This document shows, in pieces, positions 54,273 to 62,293 of a DNA stretch of 64,000 nucleotides. The position numbers were made by a program, and so were the translations under genes. A model generated the notes under the pieces. The model made no database searches and was not told the DNA's origin. It was given only the letters and a program-made list of their open reading frames with translations. Positions within the stretch are counted from its first letter, which is position 1. Each line of letters begins with the position of its first letter. Source of the DNA: Pandoraea faecigallinarum (lineage in GTDB: Bacteria; Pseudomonadota; Gammaproteobacteria; Burkholderiales; Burkholderiaceae); assembly GCF_001029105.3 (NCBI RefSeq), contig NZ_CP011807.3, positions 2,356,001 through 2,420,000 on the forward strand, in the 5' to 3' direction.

Positions 54273-55568
54273 TCAGGCCGTCAATGCCACGCCGCCATTC
54301 AACCGTTCGAAAACGGTGTCCCGGACGGCGCGCGGTGCATCGTCGAGCAAGGCGGGCCACGCGGCCTGCGCGTCTTTGACCGTTTCGCGCGCGATCGTCA
54401 TCAACCGTCCGACCCGCAACAGGCCGGCGCCCTTGAGGAGCGCTTCAAGGGCGTTCCAGTCGAAGGCACGCAGCGTTTTGTCGATGGCGCGGTTCACGCC
54501 GTAGTGCGACGGCGGCACGTCGTGAAAAAATGCGGCCACGCATACCGGGTCATAGACCGGCGCCAGTTGAGGTGTCTGCGCATCGGGATAGGTCAGCGCC
54601 CAGTTCTTGAGATGGGCATCGGTGTTGCCGAGCAGGATAAAAGCCACCAGCCGCCGCAGGAATTCACGCACGTCCCTCACTGGCCGTGCGGACAACTGGT
54701 CGAGCACGCGCAGCATTGTCGTGTAGTCGATGTCCAGACCACGCCCGTACTTGCTGCGTGGCGGGTATTGCAGCACCTGGGCGAACTCCTCCATGTGCAC
54801 GCGCCGCCCGTCCGGCAGACGGTCGAAGCGGGGCACGGCAAGAATGTGATCGAACGGCACCTGCTCGGGCAAATCGGCGTCACGGCGCGAGATGATCTCG
54901 GCCTTGGCGCAATCGAGTTCGAGCGCTTCGCACAGCCGATACCCGGTGAATTCGTTTTCGACGAGATCGGGGTGGCGCGTCGTCGGCAGCTTGAGAATGA
55001 TCGAGCCTGCGCGTCCCTGACGCTTCACGATGTAGCGACGCCCGTCGCGAATCGCCGAGAATTTCGTCACCACGCCCGGCAGCGAGGCGGCATCTTCGAC
55101 GGGCGTGTCGACAAAGCCCGGTTCCACCATCTCCAGCCCCAGTGCCGTATGCCAGCGATGGACGACATCCGGCACACCTTCGCGCGCGGGCACGGGTTCG
55201 ACTTCGAGCGCGCCCATCAGGTCGTGACCGGCGGCGGCAAGCAGTTCGAACTCGTCATCGGGACTACAGTGTCGCTCGGCGGCGAGCCGTTCGCGGTTGT
55301 GGCCTTCGGGCAGCAGGTTTTCGAAGTACACCGGCCCGCGGCCGTCGGTGCGCACGAGGCGGACGTCTTGCGGCGAGGCGAGAATTTCGCGTGTCGCCGT
55401 TTCGTTGGCGCCGCGATACGCAAGCGAAAGCACCGGACGCCGGGCGTCGGCGATGTAGTCCTCGTCGAACGACATGCGAAGGATGTCGCCGTACTGCGAG
55501 AGATAGCCGATGGCGCGCCGGGTGCCGTCGGGCAGGTGCAGATAGGCGCGCAGGTATTTGATGTTCAT
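54273..55568 (-). CDS. hipA: HipA-family serine/threonine kinase toxin
   Basis: In this 431-residue protein, a HipA N-terminal domain (about 1-110, ending VYFENLLPEGHNRERLAAE) precedes the kinase domain. That domain has KRQGRAGSIILKLP (ATP-binding Lys), VPRFDRLPDGRRVHMEEFAQVLQYPPRSKYG, catalytic loop LLGNTDAHLKNWAL near residues 315-328 (Asp and Asn in place) and metal-site YDPV. HipA toxins phosphorylate aminoacyl-tRNA synthetases and cause dormancy. The gene lies 92 bp after the HTH antitoxin gene on the same strand, consistent with a hipBA operon. Catalytic residues look intact. Confidence 0.9.
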   Translation of the reverse strand: MNIKYLRAYLHLPDGTRRAIGYLSQYGDILRMSFDEDYIADARRPVLSLAYRGANETATREILASPQDVRLVRTDGRGPVYFENLLPEGHNRERLAAERHCSPDDEFELLAAAGHDLMGALEVEPVPAREGVPDVVHRWHTALGLEMVEPGFVDTPVEDAASLPGVVTKFSAIRDGRRYIVKRQGRAGSIILKLPTTRHPDLVENEFTGYRLCEALELDCAKAEIISRRDADLPEQVPFDHILAVPRFDRLPDGRRVHMEEFAQVLQYPPRSKYGRGLDIDYTTMLRVLDQLSARPVRDVREFLRRLVAFILLGNTDAHLKNWALTYPDAQTPQLAPVYDPVCVAAFFHDVPPSHYGVNRAIDKTLRAFDWNALEALLKGAGLLRVGRLMTIARETVKDAQAAWPALLDDAPRAVRDTVFERLNGGVALTA

Positions 55569-55660
55569 GGCTCGGGACGGTCGAGATAATCGTAGGACGA
55601 GAGCGATCGATGCGCTCGGAAGGCTCCGAATGACGGTGATGAGCGCAGGACGCAGCCGGA

Positions 55661-55957
55661 TCAGCCGCCGAGCGTTTCGACGATGGAGGGCGGTGCGGAA
55701 ACACCACTCGGCTGCGCGAGATACTTGCCTCCGGAGCGGAGAAAGGCTTCCACCTCCTGTCGAAGTCCGGCAGGCACCAGCATGGGTTCGAGGCCGAGGG
55801 CGCGCGCCGACTCCAGCACGGTCGACACGCGAGGATCGAGCGCGCCGGACTCCATTTTCTGCACGGTCATACGCGACAGTCCGGCACGCTCTGCGAGTTC
55901 GGCCTGCGTCAGGCCGGCGTCCTTGCGTGCTGCGATCAATGGTTCCATCAAGCTCAT
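55661..55957 (-). CDS. hipB: HipB-like XRE-family antitoxin
   Basis: In this 98-residue protein, a Cro/CI helix-turn-helix occupies residues 5-60 (LIAARKDAGLTQAELAERAGLSRMTVQKMESGALDPRVSTVLESARALGLE), with a C-terminal tail of about 35 residues that may contact HipA. I choose the ATG after operator-like DNA; a longer frame from 55999 would place its start inside the first palindrome, and Met 55948 is also possible. It should bind HipA and repress the operon through the palindromes upstream. Confidence 0.87.
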   Translation of the reverse strand: MSLMEPLIAARKDAGLTQAELAERAGLSRMTVQKMESGALDPRVSTVLESARALGLEPMLVPAGLRQEVEAFLRSGGKYLAQPSGVSAPPSIVETLGG

Positions 55958-55982
55958 GGCAATGTGCTTCTTATGAGAAATG

Positions 55983-56072
55983 ATGCTTAATCTTAGCATT
56001 TTCTCGGCATATTGCCATATAAAAGCTAATATAAATTAGCTTTTATAGAAAAAAGCCAATAATCATTAGCTT
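55983..56072. promoter_or_regulatory. Three HipB operator-like palindromes
   Basis: The central one is perfect: ATAAAAGCTAAT (56019-56030), four bases, ATTAGCTTTTAT (56035-56046). Weaker versions are ATGCTTAA/TTAGCAT at 55983-55999 and AAGCCAAT/ATTAGCTT at 56053-56072. They share the half-site ATTAGC and are spaced about 35 bp. The last one touches the arfB stop codon. Multiple spaced operators are typical of hipBA promoters. Confidence 0.7.
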
Positions 56073-56488
56073 CATTCGTCGCGACTGGCCCGCACTTTGC
56101 CGCGCGACGCCTTCACGCGTGAGCGGACTTGTTTGGCGTCGCGTCGCCGCACCTGACTGGCGAGCGTCGGGCGTGTGGGGACCCGGCGCCGCGGAACGAC
56201 GGCAGCGGCGTCGACGAGGGTTTGCAGCCGCGCGAGCGCGTCGGCGCGATTGAGTTCCTGCGAGCGATGCTGCTGCGCTTTGATGACGATGACGCCGTCC
56301 TGCGTGATACGGCTGTCGAGCCGGGCGAGCAAACGGGCCTTGACCTCGTCGGGCAATGACGAGCGCATCACGTCGAAACGCAGGTGGATGGCGCTGGAGA
56401 CTTTATTGACGTTTTGACCGCCGGCGCCCTGGGCGCGCATGGCCGTCAATTCGACATCTTCGGGAGCGATGAGAATGCGTCGGTTCAT
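56072..56488 (-). CDS. arfB: Ribosome-rescue peptidyl-tRNA hydrolase ArfB (YaeJ)
   Basis: In this 138-residue protein, the release-factor-like domain has AQGAGGQNVNKVSSAIHLRFD with the catalytic GGQ at residues 23-25. The C-terminal 40 residues are basic (RVPTRPTLASQVRRRDAKQVRSRVKASRGKVR), the tail that enters the empty mRNA channel of stalled ribosomes. It frees ribosomes on mRNAs lacking a stop codon. Length and tail match the family. It is upstream of hipB on the same strand, but the palindromes and promoter between them suggest separate control. Confidence 0.95.
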   Translation of the reverse strand: MNRRILIAPEDVELTAMRAQGAGGQNVNKVSSAIHLRFDVMRSSLPDEVKARLLARLDSRITQDGVIVIKAQQHRSQELNRADALARLQTLVDAAAVVPRRRVPTRPTLASQVRRRDAKQVRSRVKASRGKVRASRDE

Positions 56489-56637
56489 GGCGCAAGCATA
56501 ACGTTCTCGCTGCGCCGTCTACAAGCGCGGGTCATGGCGTAGCCGTCGCATCGACGCAAGAAAACCGGCGCCGAATCGTGGGTCGCGGGGAAGACCGGGA
56601 GGCGGCGCCGGTGGAGACTCGCGAGAAGGCCACGCCG

Positions 56638-57363
56638 TCAGTGGGGCGCTGCAACCACGACGAAATTGACCGTAGTGCCGGAGTAGACCGGTTGATACCA
56701 CGTCGACCCGCAATGCTGATAGGCGACGTTATTCACCACCGTGCTCACGCAACTGGGCGGGAGCGCTGCGACCGTCGAGCCGATGATCGCCGCCGATACC
56801 CCGATGGTGACTGCCGCGGCCACCGGGTCATACCAGCCGCCGCCCCAGTATGGTGGCGGCGGGGGCGGAGGTGGATGCGGTCCCGGTCCAGGTCCCGGCC
56901 CAGGTCCAGGTCCAGGTCCAGGTCCAGGTCCCGGTCCCGGTCCAGGCGGATGAGGACCGGGCTCCGGTGAGGGACCGGGTCCCGGACCGGGATGCGGCCC
57001 CGGTCCGGGTTGAGGGCCAGGCCCCGGCGGTTGACCGCCTGCATGGGCGCCACCCGAGGGGCCACCCGTCGCACCACCGGCATTGGCGTGTATCGGCGCA
57101 CCACCCCGGGTCGCTCCGCTGAGATTGCCCTGATGCGGCGAGCCGCCGCCCTGGAATCCACCACCTCCGTGGAATCCACCCCCGCCGCCACCATGCAGGC
57201 TGGTGCGGGCACCGCCACGGAAGCCGAACCCGTAGCTCGCCGTCGAGGTAAGAACGAGAACGGCGGCGGCAGCCAGGCAGGTGGCGCGCGCGACGGCGCG
57301 AATGCCTGGTTTGCGCGATTTCACGAAGGCTGGCACCGCTGAAGTCGGGACCGATCGCATCAT
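56638..57363 (-). CDS. Secreted Gly/Pro-repeat protein
   Basis: In this 241-residue protein, a signal-like segment (ATCLAAAAVLVLTSTASYG) leads to a Gly/His-rich stretch with GGGGGFHGGGGFQGGG, then PGPGPGPG repeats over about 60 residues, and a globular C-terminus (YWGGGWYDPVAAAVTIGVSAAIIGSTVAALPPSCVSTVVNNVAYQHCGSTWYQPVYSGTTVNFVVV) with two Cys that could pair. The ATG overlaps the stop of the upstream DUF2092 gene (ATGA), so the two are translated together. It is probably an exported or surface protein. The same C-terminal pattern (YQHCGSTWYQP) occurs in other small periplasmic proteins of proteobacteria, as far as I recall; function unknown. Confidence 0.75.
   Translation of the reverse strand: MMRSVPTSAVPAFVKSRKPGIRAVARATCLAAAAVLVLTSTASYGFGFRGGARTSLHGGGGGGFHGGGGFQGGGSPHQGNLSGATRGGAPIHANAGGATGGPSGGAHAGGQPPGPGPQPGPGPHPGPGPGPSPEPGPHPPGPGPGPGPGPGPGPGPGPGPGPHPPPPPPPPYWGGGWYDPVAAAVTIGVSAAIIGSTVAALPPSCVSTVVNNVAYQHCGSTWYQPVYSGTTVNFVVVAAPH
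56885..56944 (-). repeat. Ten 6-bp tandem repeats encoding Pro-Gly
   Basis: The top strand has GGTCCA/GGTCCC units in a row, encoding the PG repeat on the minus strand. Copy number can change in steps of two residues without frameshift. Confidence 0.8.
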
Positions 57364-58214
57364 TTCCGGCCTCCCGTAGCTGGCGTGTCTTCCATGGCGG
57401 CAAACGGCGGACGCATCTCGATGCGTTGCGCGCCGGCCGGCACCCGATACGTGAATGTGCCGGCAGGGAACGCCCGATTCACGTCCCACCGGTAATTCAC
57501 CGAATGGCGCGGGCGCGAGGGTTGCGACGTATCCGTAATCACGAATCGACACGGCAGCGGCCGGGAACCTGCGCTGATCCACAACTCCCAATCGAGGCCG
57601 GGCTGCTGGTACGCGTAGTGATTGCACCATTCGCCGCCCACGCGGTCGAGTCCGATAAACAGGGCAGAGCGCAATTGCGCTGCGTCGTCGGGATCCATCC
57701 CCCAATAGAAGAGATCCGCCAGCGGCATGCCGACCTGATACTTCTGATCGATATCGCGAATCAGGGCGTCGATAGTCGGCGGGGCGCCGACCCGGCTGTA
57801 ATAGCGCTTGCCCTGCGAGTGTTCGTAAAGCGTAAAGGTTTTCCCGTCATAGACAAAGCCGCGATTACGCGCCTGACCGGTAACGGCGGCACGAACTTTA
57901 TCGGGGCGTTGAACGGATAACTCGGTGTGGTGCAGGAAACCGACATTCTGTCCGGTACTTAGCACGGCATCGGTCACCGTATCGGCATCGACGTGAAAGC
58001 GCTTTAACGATCGCAAATAGCGACTCATCTTCGCGAGCGCATCGACCGCGCCTTGCTGCATTTCCGGCATGCCCTGAACCGGCGGCGAGCTTTCCGCCTG
58101 CGGCGCCTGGGACATCGCAGGCGTGGCCGAGAGCAGGGTGCCCGCGAGAACCATCAGCGCGAGCGCGCGTGGGGGATGGCTTCGGGGAGTGCGTCGAGAA
58201 TACGGGAAAGGCAC
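57360..58214 (-). CDS. DUF2092 family periplasmic protein
   Basis: In this 284-residue protein, signal peptide (PRALALMVLAGTLLSATPAMSQ) is followed by the DUF2092 pattern: ALAKMSRYLRSLKRFHVDADTVTDAVLSTGQNVGFLHHTELSVQRPDKVRA, FVYDGKTFTLYEHSQGKRYYSRV, GVPLADLFYWG-type segment and DWELWIS. The fold is likely related to the LolA/LolB lipoprotein carriers, which suggests binding of a lipid or lipoprotein, but no role is established. It starts with GTG after GAGG. Its stop overlaps the ATG of the Gly/Pro-repeat protein, which may be its partner or cargo. Confidence 0.85.
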   Translation of the reverse strand: MPFPYSRRTPRSHPPRALALMVLAGTLLSATPAMSQAPQAESSPPVQGMPEMQQGAVDALAKMSRYLRSLKRFHVDADTVTDAVLSTGQNVGFLHHTELSVQRPDKVRAAVTGQARNRGFVYDGKTFTLYEHSQGKRYYSRVGAPPTIDALIRDIDQKYQVGMPLADLFYWGMDPDDAAQLRSALFIGLDRVGGEWCNHYAYQQPGLDWELWISAGSRPLPCRFVITDTSQPSRPRHSVNYRWDVNRAFPAGTFTYRVPAGAQRIEMRPPFAAMEDTPATGGRK

Positions 58215-58724
58215 TGTGTGACCTCATTCGAATGGTGGAATTGAACGGGACGACAGGAATGCCAACGCGGCACCGGCAAGTGTGCGTGAAACCAGAGTAG
58301 TGATTCGGATTGCAAACTGTCAAGGGAGAAAACCAACATCCTAACGGATTAAGAATTACTTGAACTGCGCGGATATTTTTGTAACAGGATGTGACATTTT
58401 TGCGAAGAAAAGAGGATTTGTTGCTACTGGATTTGATGAGAATCGTTGATCTGCATCAAGACACGATAGCTATTTGACCATTGCACTAGGGAATGGCGGG
58501 CGATGTATGGAAATTGGGCGGTAATTTTAATTACCGGAATGGATTTCGATATCTGGTATGCAATCCAGAATCAACTTGCGGCTTTGAATTATTTTGTTAC
58601 TATCCGTTGGAAACATACGGGTAACTACGAAGTCCTCAACCGCCCGGTGTTTTAGTTCGGATAATTAACTAATTGCGATCCCGGTCCCGGGGTATCGCAT
58701 TCATCGATAACAAAAGGACTCACC
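58215..58724. other. AT-rich intergenic region
   Basis: From about 58300 to 58680 the DNA is strikingly AT-rich for this genome. A 50-codon frame (58503-58655, plus strand) is open, but its codon use is unlike the neighbours, so I do not call it a gene. The region separates two divergent transcription units and may hold both promoters or a nucleoid-protein (H-NS-like) binding tract. Confidence 0.5.
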
Positions 58725-59345
58725 ATGAAGCTCACGAATGCCATGATCTTGGCCGGTTTGTTGTCGTTGGGAACGGTGGTGCATGCGCAAGATACGACTC
58801 GTCCGGCACCGATCGTCGCCGGCGGCGTTGTCGAATACCGCACGACCCTGCTGGGTGTGGATGTGAAGAATCGCAGCATCAAGGTGGCAGACGAGCACGG
58901 CAAGCCGGTGACGTTCCTCGTCGGCCCGGACGTGCGGAACTTCGAACAACTGCGCAAGGGCGACAGGGTCATCGTGGCGTACGAGCGTTCGGTGGCCATT
59001 TCCGTTGCGCCGGGCGACGGGATCCGCAGCCGGGTTCTGACCGAAGGCGCCGACCGCGCGGTGCCGGGCGAGAAGCCCGCGGCTGATGCCGCCCGTAACC
59101 TGAAGGTGGTGGCGACGGTGCAGCGCATCGACCGCAAGGCCAATGTTGTCACGCTGCGCGGCCCGCAACGCACGGTGGACGTCAATGTCGAGGATCCGAA
59201 GCTGCTCGAAGGCGTGAAGGTGGGCGATTCCGTTACCGTGAATTACACCGAGGCAATCGCCATTGCCGTAACGCCGGATCCGTCGGCCAAGGGGAAAGCG
59301 AAGACGTGGGTGCCGCCGGTTCCGGCCTCGGCCCCGAAGCCCTGA
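58725..59345 (+). CDS. Periplasmic hypothetical protein with two beta-rich repeats
   Basis: In this 206-residue protein, signal peptide MKLTNAMILAGLLSLGTVVHA precedes two similar segments. VEYRTTLLGVDVKNRSIKVADEHGKPVTFLVGPDVRNFEQLRKGDRVIVAYERSVAISV and VVATVQRIDRKANVVTLRGPQRTVDVNVEDPKLLEGVKVGDSVTVNYTEAIAIAV look like an internal duplication of an OB- or SH3-type barrel. The tail is Pro-rich. The pattern recalls small copper/metal-binding or DUF5666-type periplasmic proteins, but I cannot name it. AAAAGGA precedes the ATG. Confidence 0.75.
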   Translation: MKLTNAMILAGLLSLGTVVHAQDTTRPAPIVAGGVVEYRTTLLGVDVKNRSIKVADEHGKPVTFLVGPDVRNFEQLRKGDRVIVAYERSVAISVAPGDGIRSRVLTEGADRAVPGEKPAADAARNLKVVATVQRIDRKANVVTLRGPQRTVDVNVEDPKLLEGVKVGDSVTVNYTEAIAIAVTPDPSAKGKAKTWVPPVPASAPKP

Positions 59346-59464
59346 GGTTTTGCCTGACGGTTTCGGCGCCTTTGCCGCAGCCGTCTTGATACTCGTGTCG
59401 CCGACGGACCACGATGGCCGCCGGCGCACGGGCCCCCTGATACGGCAAGCACCCGGAGGTCGCC

Positions 59465-60046
59465 ATGGCACGGTCCGCCTTGAAGTTCGACAATGCAACC
59501 TATGCTGCCTTGCTCGGCGCCGCACGCGATGCGGACACAGCACACCCTCATGACAACCCCGCCTTCCTCGACGCGTTTCTGGCGCACGCATGGAAAGCCG
59601 CACACCGGATTTACGGCGCACAGACCTATCTGAGGTTCATGGCACAGGCGGGCGTGGCGCGCCGTCCCAGCGCCGGTACGGTCCAAAAGGCCATCGTCCG
59701 CGCGCGCGCCATATACGAAACGCCGGTGATGCCGAGCTTCGGCGCACTCCCGAGCGCGGGCGGGGGCGTGTGGGCGCAGCAACTTGAGCAGAATCTGGCG
59801 CGTGCCATGACGATGCTCGACGCCATGCCAGAGAGCCACAACGCGGTGGGCAACGGTGTGACCGACGTGGCCGATGCGATGCGGCGCGTACAGCATCTCG
59901 AGCGTGAAAACCTGGAATTACGTGCGCGGCTCGCGCAGATGACGGTGGCTGCGGCCTACGCCCGCGAGGCGTTGGGCGAGACGTTGACGGTCTTCGCGCC
60001 GCACGCCGTGCAGCAGGCGGGCAGCCTGGGGCGTCACGGCGTCTGA
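59465..60046 (+). CDS. Hypothetical cytoplasmic protein, helical
   Basis: I do not recognise this 193-residue protein. It has an N-terminal helical part (LKFDNATYAALLGAARDADTAHPHDNPAFLDAFLAHAWKAAHRIYGAQTYLRFMAQAG), a middle repeat of RARAIYETPVMPS, and a short coiled coil near the end (MRRVQHLERENLELRARLAQMTVAAAYAREAL). GGAGG lies six bases before the ATG (59465). Its 3' end overlaps the convergent sensor-kinase gene by 13 bases. Coiled coil plus helical domain could suit a DNA- or partner-binding protein; that is guesswork. Confidence 0.65.
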   Translation: MARSALKFDNATYAALLGAARDADTAHPHDNPAFLDAFLAHAWKAAHRIYGAQTYLRFMAQAGVARRPSAGTVQKAIVRARAIYETPVMPSFGALPSAGGGVWAQQLEQNLARAMTMLDAMPESHNAVGNGVTDVADAMRRVQHLERENLELRARLAQMTVAAAYAREALGETLTVFAPHAVQQAGSLGRHGV

Positions 60047-61557
60047 CGTGCCAGTGTTGGCGGGGACGGTGCGCTCGCGTCGTCCCCCTGCGACCCTGTA
60101 GGGGCACTGCCGCCGCGCTCGCCGGGATACGCTGCGGGAAGACTCCCGGCGGTGTTCGCCGGCGTGCCGGATTCGCGCCCGGTCGAAAGGGAAAAGCCGA
60201 ACGTATTGAAGCCGTGCGCGCTACGTGCCCACACAGCGCCGCCGTGCATTTCCGCAATTGCCTTGACGATGGCCAGCCCGAGTCCGTGATTCTCGCGGCT
60301 ATTGGTGCGCGAGGCTTCCGCACGATAAAAGCGGTCGAACAGATGGGCGAGCACGTCCGGCGGAATCTGTGCGCCCGGATTGACGACTTCGATGTGTACC
60401 CATCGCATGTCGTCCGGCCCCAGCGCCTTGGGGGTGATATGCACGTCGATGCTGGCGCCCGCTGCGCAATGCTCGATGGCATTCATCACGAGGTTGGCCA
60501 GCGCGCGACCGAACAGTGCCTTGTTCACCGCGGCGAACGCGCTGCCATGCAGGCGCGCCGTGACCTGCGCCTCTTCCAGTGGAATTTCCAGAAACTCCAG
60601 CGTATGCGCGGCTTCGCTGGCGAGCGACACCGCCGTGAGTCCCGTGGCGCGCTCGCCCTGATCGGCGCGCGAGAGGAACAGCATGTCGTTGATGATCGTG
60701 CGCATGCGCCCGAGTTCTTCGAGATTCGATTGCAGCAGCGTGCGCAATTCCTCGACCGGCCGCTCGCGGGTGAGTGCCACTTCCGTCTGCCCGATCAGGA
60801 TCGTGACCGGTGTGCGCAATTCGTGGGCCACGTCGGCATTGAACGACTCCAGACGCTCGTAGGCACCGTCGAGCCGCGCGAGCGCGCCGTTGAACGAATG
60901 GGCGAGATCGTCGAGTTCGACCGGCAGCGAGCGGGTGACGAGACGCTGCGAGCGATTGTCGGGACGGATCTCCGACGCTTCGCGCGTGAGCCGCCGCAGC
61001 GGTGACAGACCGAGGCGAGTCACGGAAAAGCTGAGCAGCAGTACGCCCAGTGCGCCGAGTCCCGAAAGTGCCGCAAGGCTCAGGCCGAATGCCCGCAGTG
61101 TCTGCTCGTTAGGGGCGTAGCTGGCGGCAACTTGCAGCGCAACGGCCGGCCGCGTGCCGTAGGGGGGGAGGATTTCGCGGGTGGTCAGCATGTCGTCGCC
61201 GCCATTGTCGGGGCGCAGGCGCACATACCCGTTGGACAGGCGCTTGACGAACATGCCGCTCACCGGCGTACCGAAGGTATACCTCGGGTCGTCGCTCGTG
61301 ACGGCGTAGGTCGTGGTGCCGTCGCGCGGCGTCATGTCGCTGAGCTTCTCGCGCACGATCTGCCACTTCTCGGGCGTGCCGCCGTGATAGACGATGATGT
61401 GGGCGATCTGCGCCCGGTCGTCGAGCGACTCGCGCAGGTGCCGCTCCAATTGCACCCGCAGGACCAGATACAGCGCCGCGCCCACGAGAGCGAACACCGA
61501 CAGCGCCACGAAGGCGAACATGGCGGCAAGGCGGCGGGAGATCGAGTGTTTCATCAT
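60034..61557 (-). CDS. Sensor histidine kinase (CusS/IrlS-like)
   Basis: In this 507-residue protein, helices at about 12-33 and 158-180 enclose a periplasmic sensor of about 120 residues. HAMP follows (about 180-235), then the phosphoacceptor ADVAHELRTP with His245, and the ATPase with NLVMNAIEHC, FDRFYRAEASRTNSRENHGLGLAIVKAIAEMHGG. The layout is that of heavy-metal sensors. The last 50 residues are a Pro/Gly/Ser tail not typical of the family, running into the convergent gene. It starts 52 bp after the response-regulator gene and should phosphorylate it. The second of two adjacent ATGs may be the real start. Confidence 0.9.
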   Translation of the reverse strand: MMKHSISRRLAAMFAFVALSVFALVGAALYLVLRVQLERHLRESLDDRAQIAHIIVYHGGTPEKWQIVREKLSDMTPRDGTTTYAVTSDDPRYTFGTPVSGMFVKRLSNGYVRLRPDNGGDDMLTTREILPPYGTRPAVALQVAASYAPNEQTLRAFGLSLAALSGLGALGVLLLSFSVTRLGLSPLRRLTREASEIRPDNRSQRLVTRSLPVELDDLAHSFNGALARLDGAYERLESFNADVAHELRTPVTILIGQTEVALTRERPVEELRTLLQSNLEELGRMRTIINDMLFLSRADQGERATGLTAVSLASEAAHTLEFLEIPLEEAQVTARLHGSAFAAVNKALFGRALANLVMNAIEHCAAGASIDVHITPKALGPDDMRWVHIEVVNPGAQIPPDVLAHLFDRFYRAEASRTNSRENHGLGLAIVKAIAEMHGGAVWARSAHGFNTFGFSLSTGRESGTPANTAGSLPAAYPGERGGSAPTGSQGDDASAPSPPTLARQTP

Positions 61558-61609
61558 GGGGAGCGCGGAAATGGCATCGGCGAAGGTCCGGGCGAGCGCA
61601 GCGCGACGC

Positions 61610-62284
61610 CTACGCTTCGCGTACCTCCAGCACGTAACCCATGCCGCGCACGGTATGCAGCAGCTTGGTGGTAAATGGTCCGTCGAGCTTCGCGCGCAGC
61701 CGTTTGATGGCGGTTTCCACCACATTTGTGTGGCTGTCGAAATTGACGTCCCACACGAGTTCGGTGATGGCCGTCTTCGACAGAATGTCGCCCTGACGGC
61801 GCGCAAGCACCGACAGCAACTGGAATTCCTTGGCAGTCAGATCAAGGCGATGGCCATCGCGCGTGGCGCGGCGGCCGATCAGATCGACGAACAGGTCGCC
61901 GACCGAAATCAGCGTCGATTCCTGCACGCGTGTGCGGCGCGCGAGCGCATGGAGGCGCTCGACCAGTTCGATGAACGAGAACGGCTTCGTGAGATAGTCG
62001 TCGGCGCCTTCGCGCAGGCCGCGCACGCGATCGTTCACATGGTCGCGGGCTGTGAGCATGATGACCGGCGTCGACTTGCGCTCGCGCAACGAGGCGAGTA
62101 CCGCGAACCCGTCGCGCCGGGGCAGCATGACATCGAGCACGATCACGTCGTAGTCGAACTCCAGCGCCAGATGTGTGCCTTCCTCGCCATCGAGCGCCAC
62201 ATCGACCACCCAGCCTTGCTCGGTCAGGCCCGAGCGCAGATAGTCCACCACCTTCTGTTCGTCTTCAACGATCAGTACTTTCAT
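61610..62284 (-). CDS. OmpR-family response regulator (CusR/IrlR-like)
   Basis: In this 224-residue protein, the receiver domain has acidic pocket EDE, phosphoacceptor Asp51 (VIVLDVMLPRRDG) and Lys100 (LTKPF). The winged-helix domain has LDLTAKEFQLLSVLARRQGDILSKTAITELVWDVNFDSHTNVVETAIKRLRAKLD, as in copper/heavy-metal regulators. It lies nine bases after the outer-membrane efflux gene, so it is expressed with the pump it presumably controls, giving positive feedback. Confidence 0.94.
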   Translation of the reverse strand: MKVLIVEDEQKVVDYLRSGLTEQGWVVDVALDGEEGTHLALEFDYDVIVLDVMLPRRDGFAVLASLRERKSTPVIMLTARDHVNDRVRGLREGADDYLTKPFSFIELVERLHALARRTRVQESTLISVGDLFVDLIGRRATRDGHRLDLTAKEFQLLSVLARRQGDILSKTAITELVWDVNFDSHTNVVETAIKRLRAKLDGPFTTKLLHTVRGMGYVLEVREA

Positions 62285-62293
62285 GTCGTCACC

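Noticed and set aside
56885..56944. CRISPR-like or intergenic satellite repeat
   Set aside because: The 6-bp units are contiguous, without spacers, and lie in frame within a Gly/Pro-rich coding sequence.
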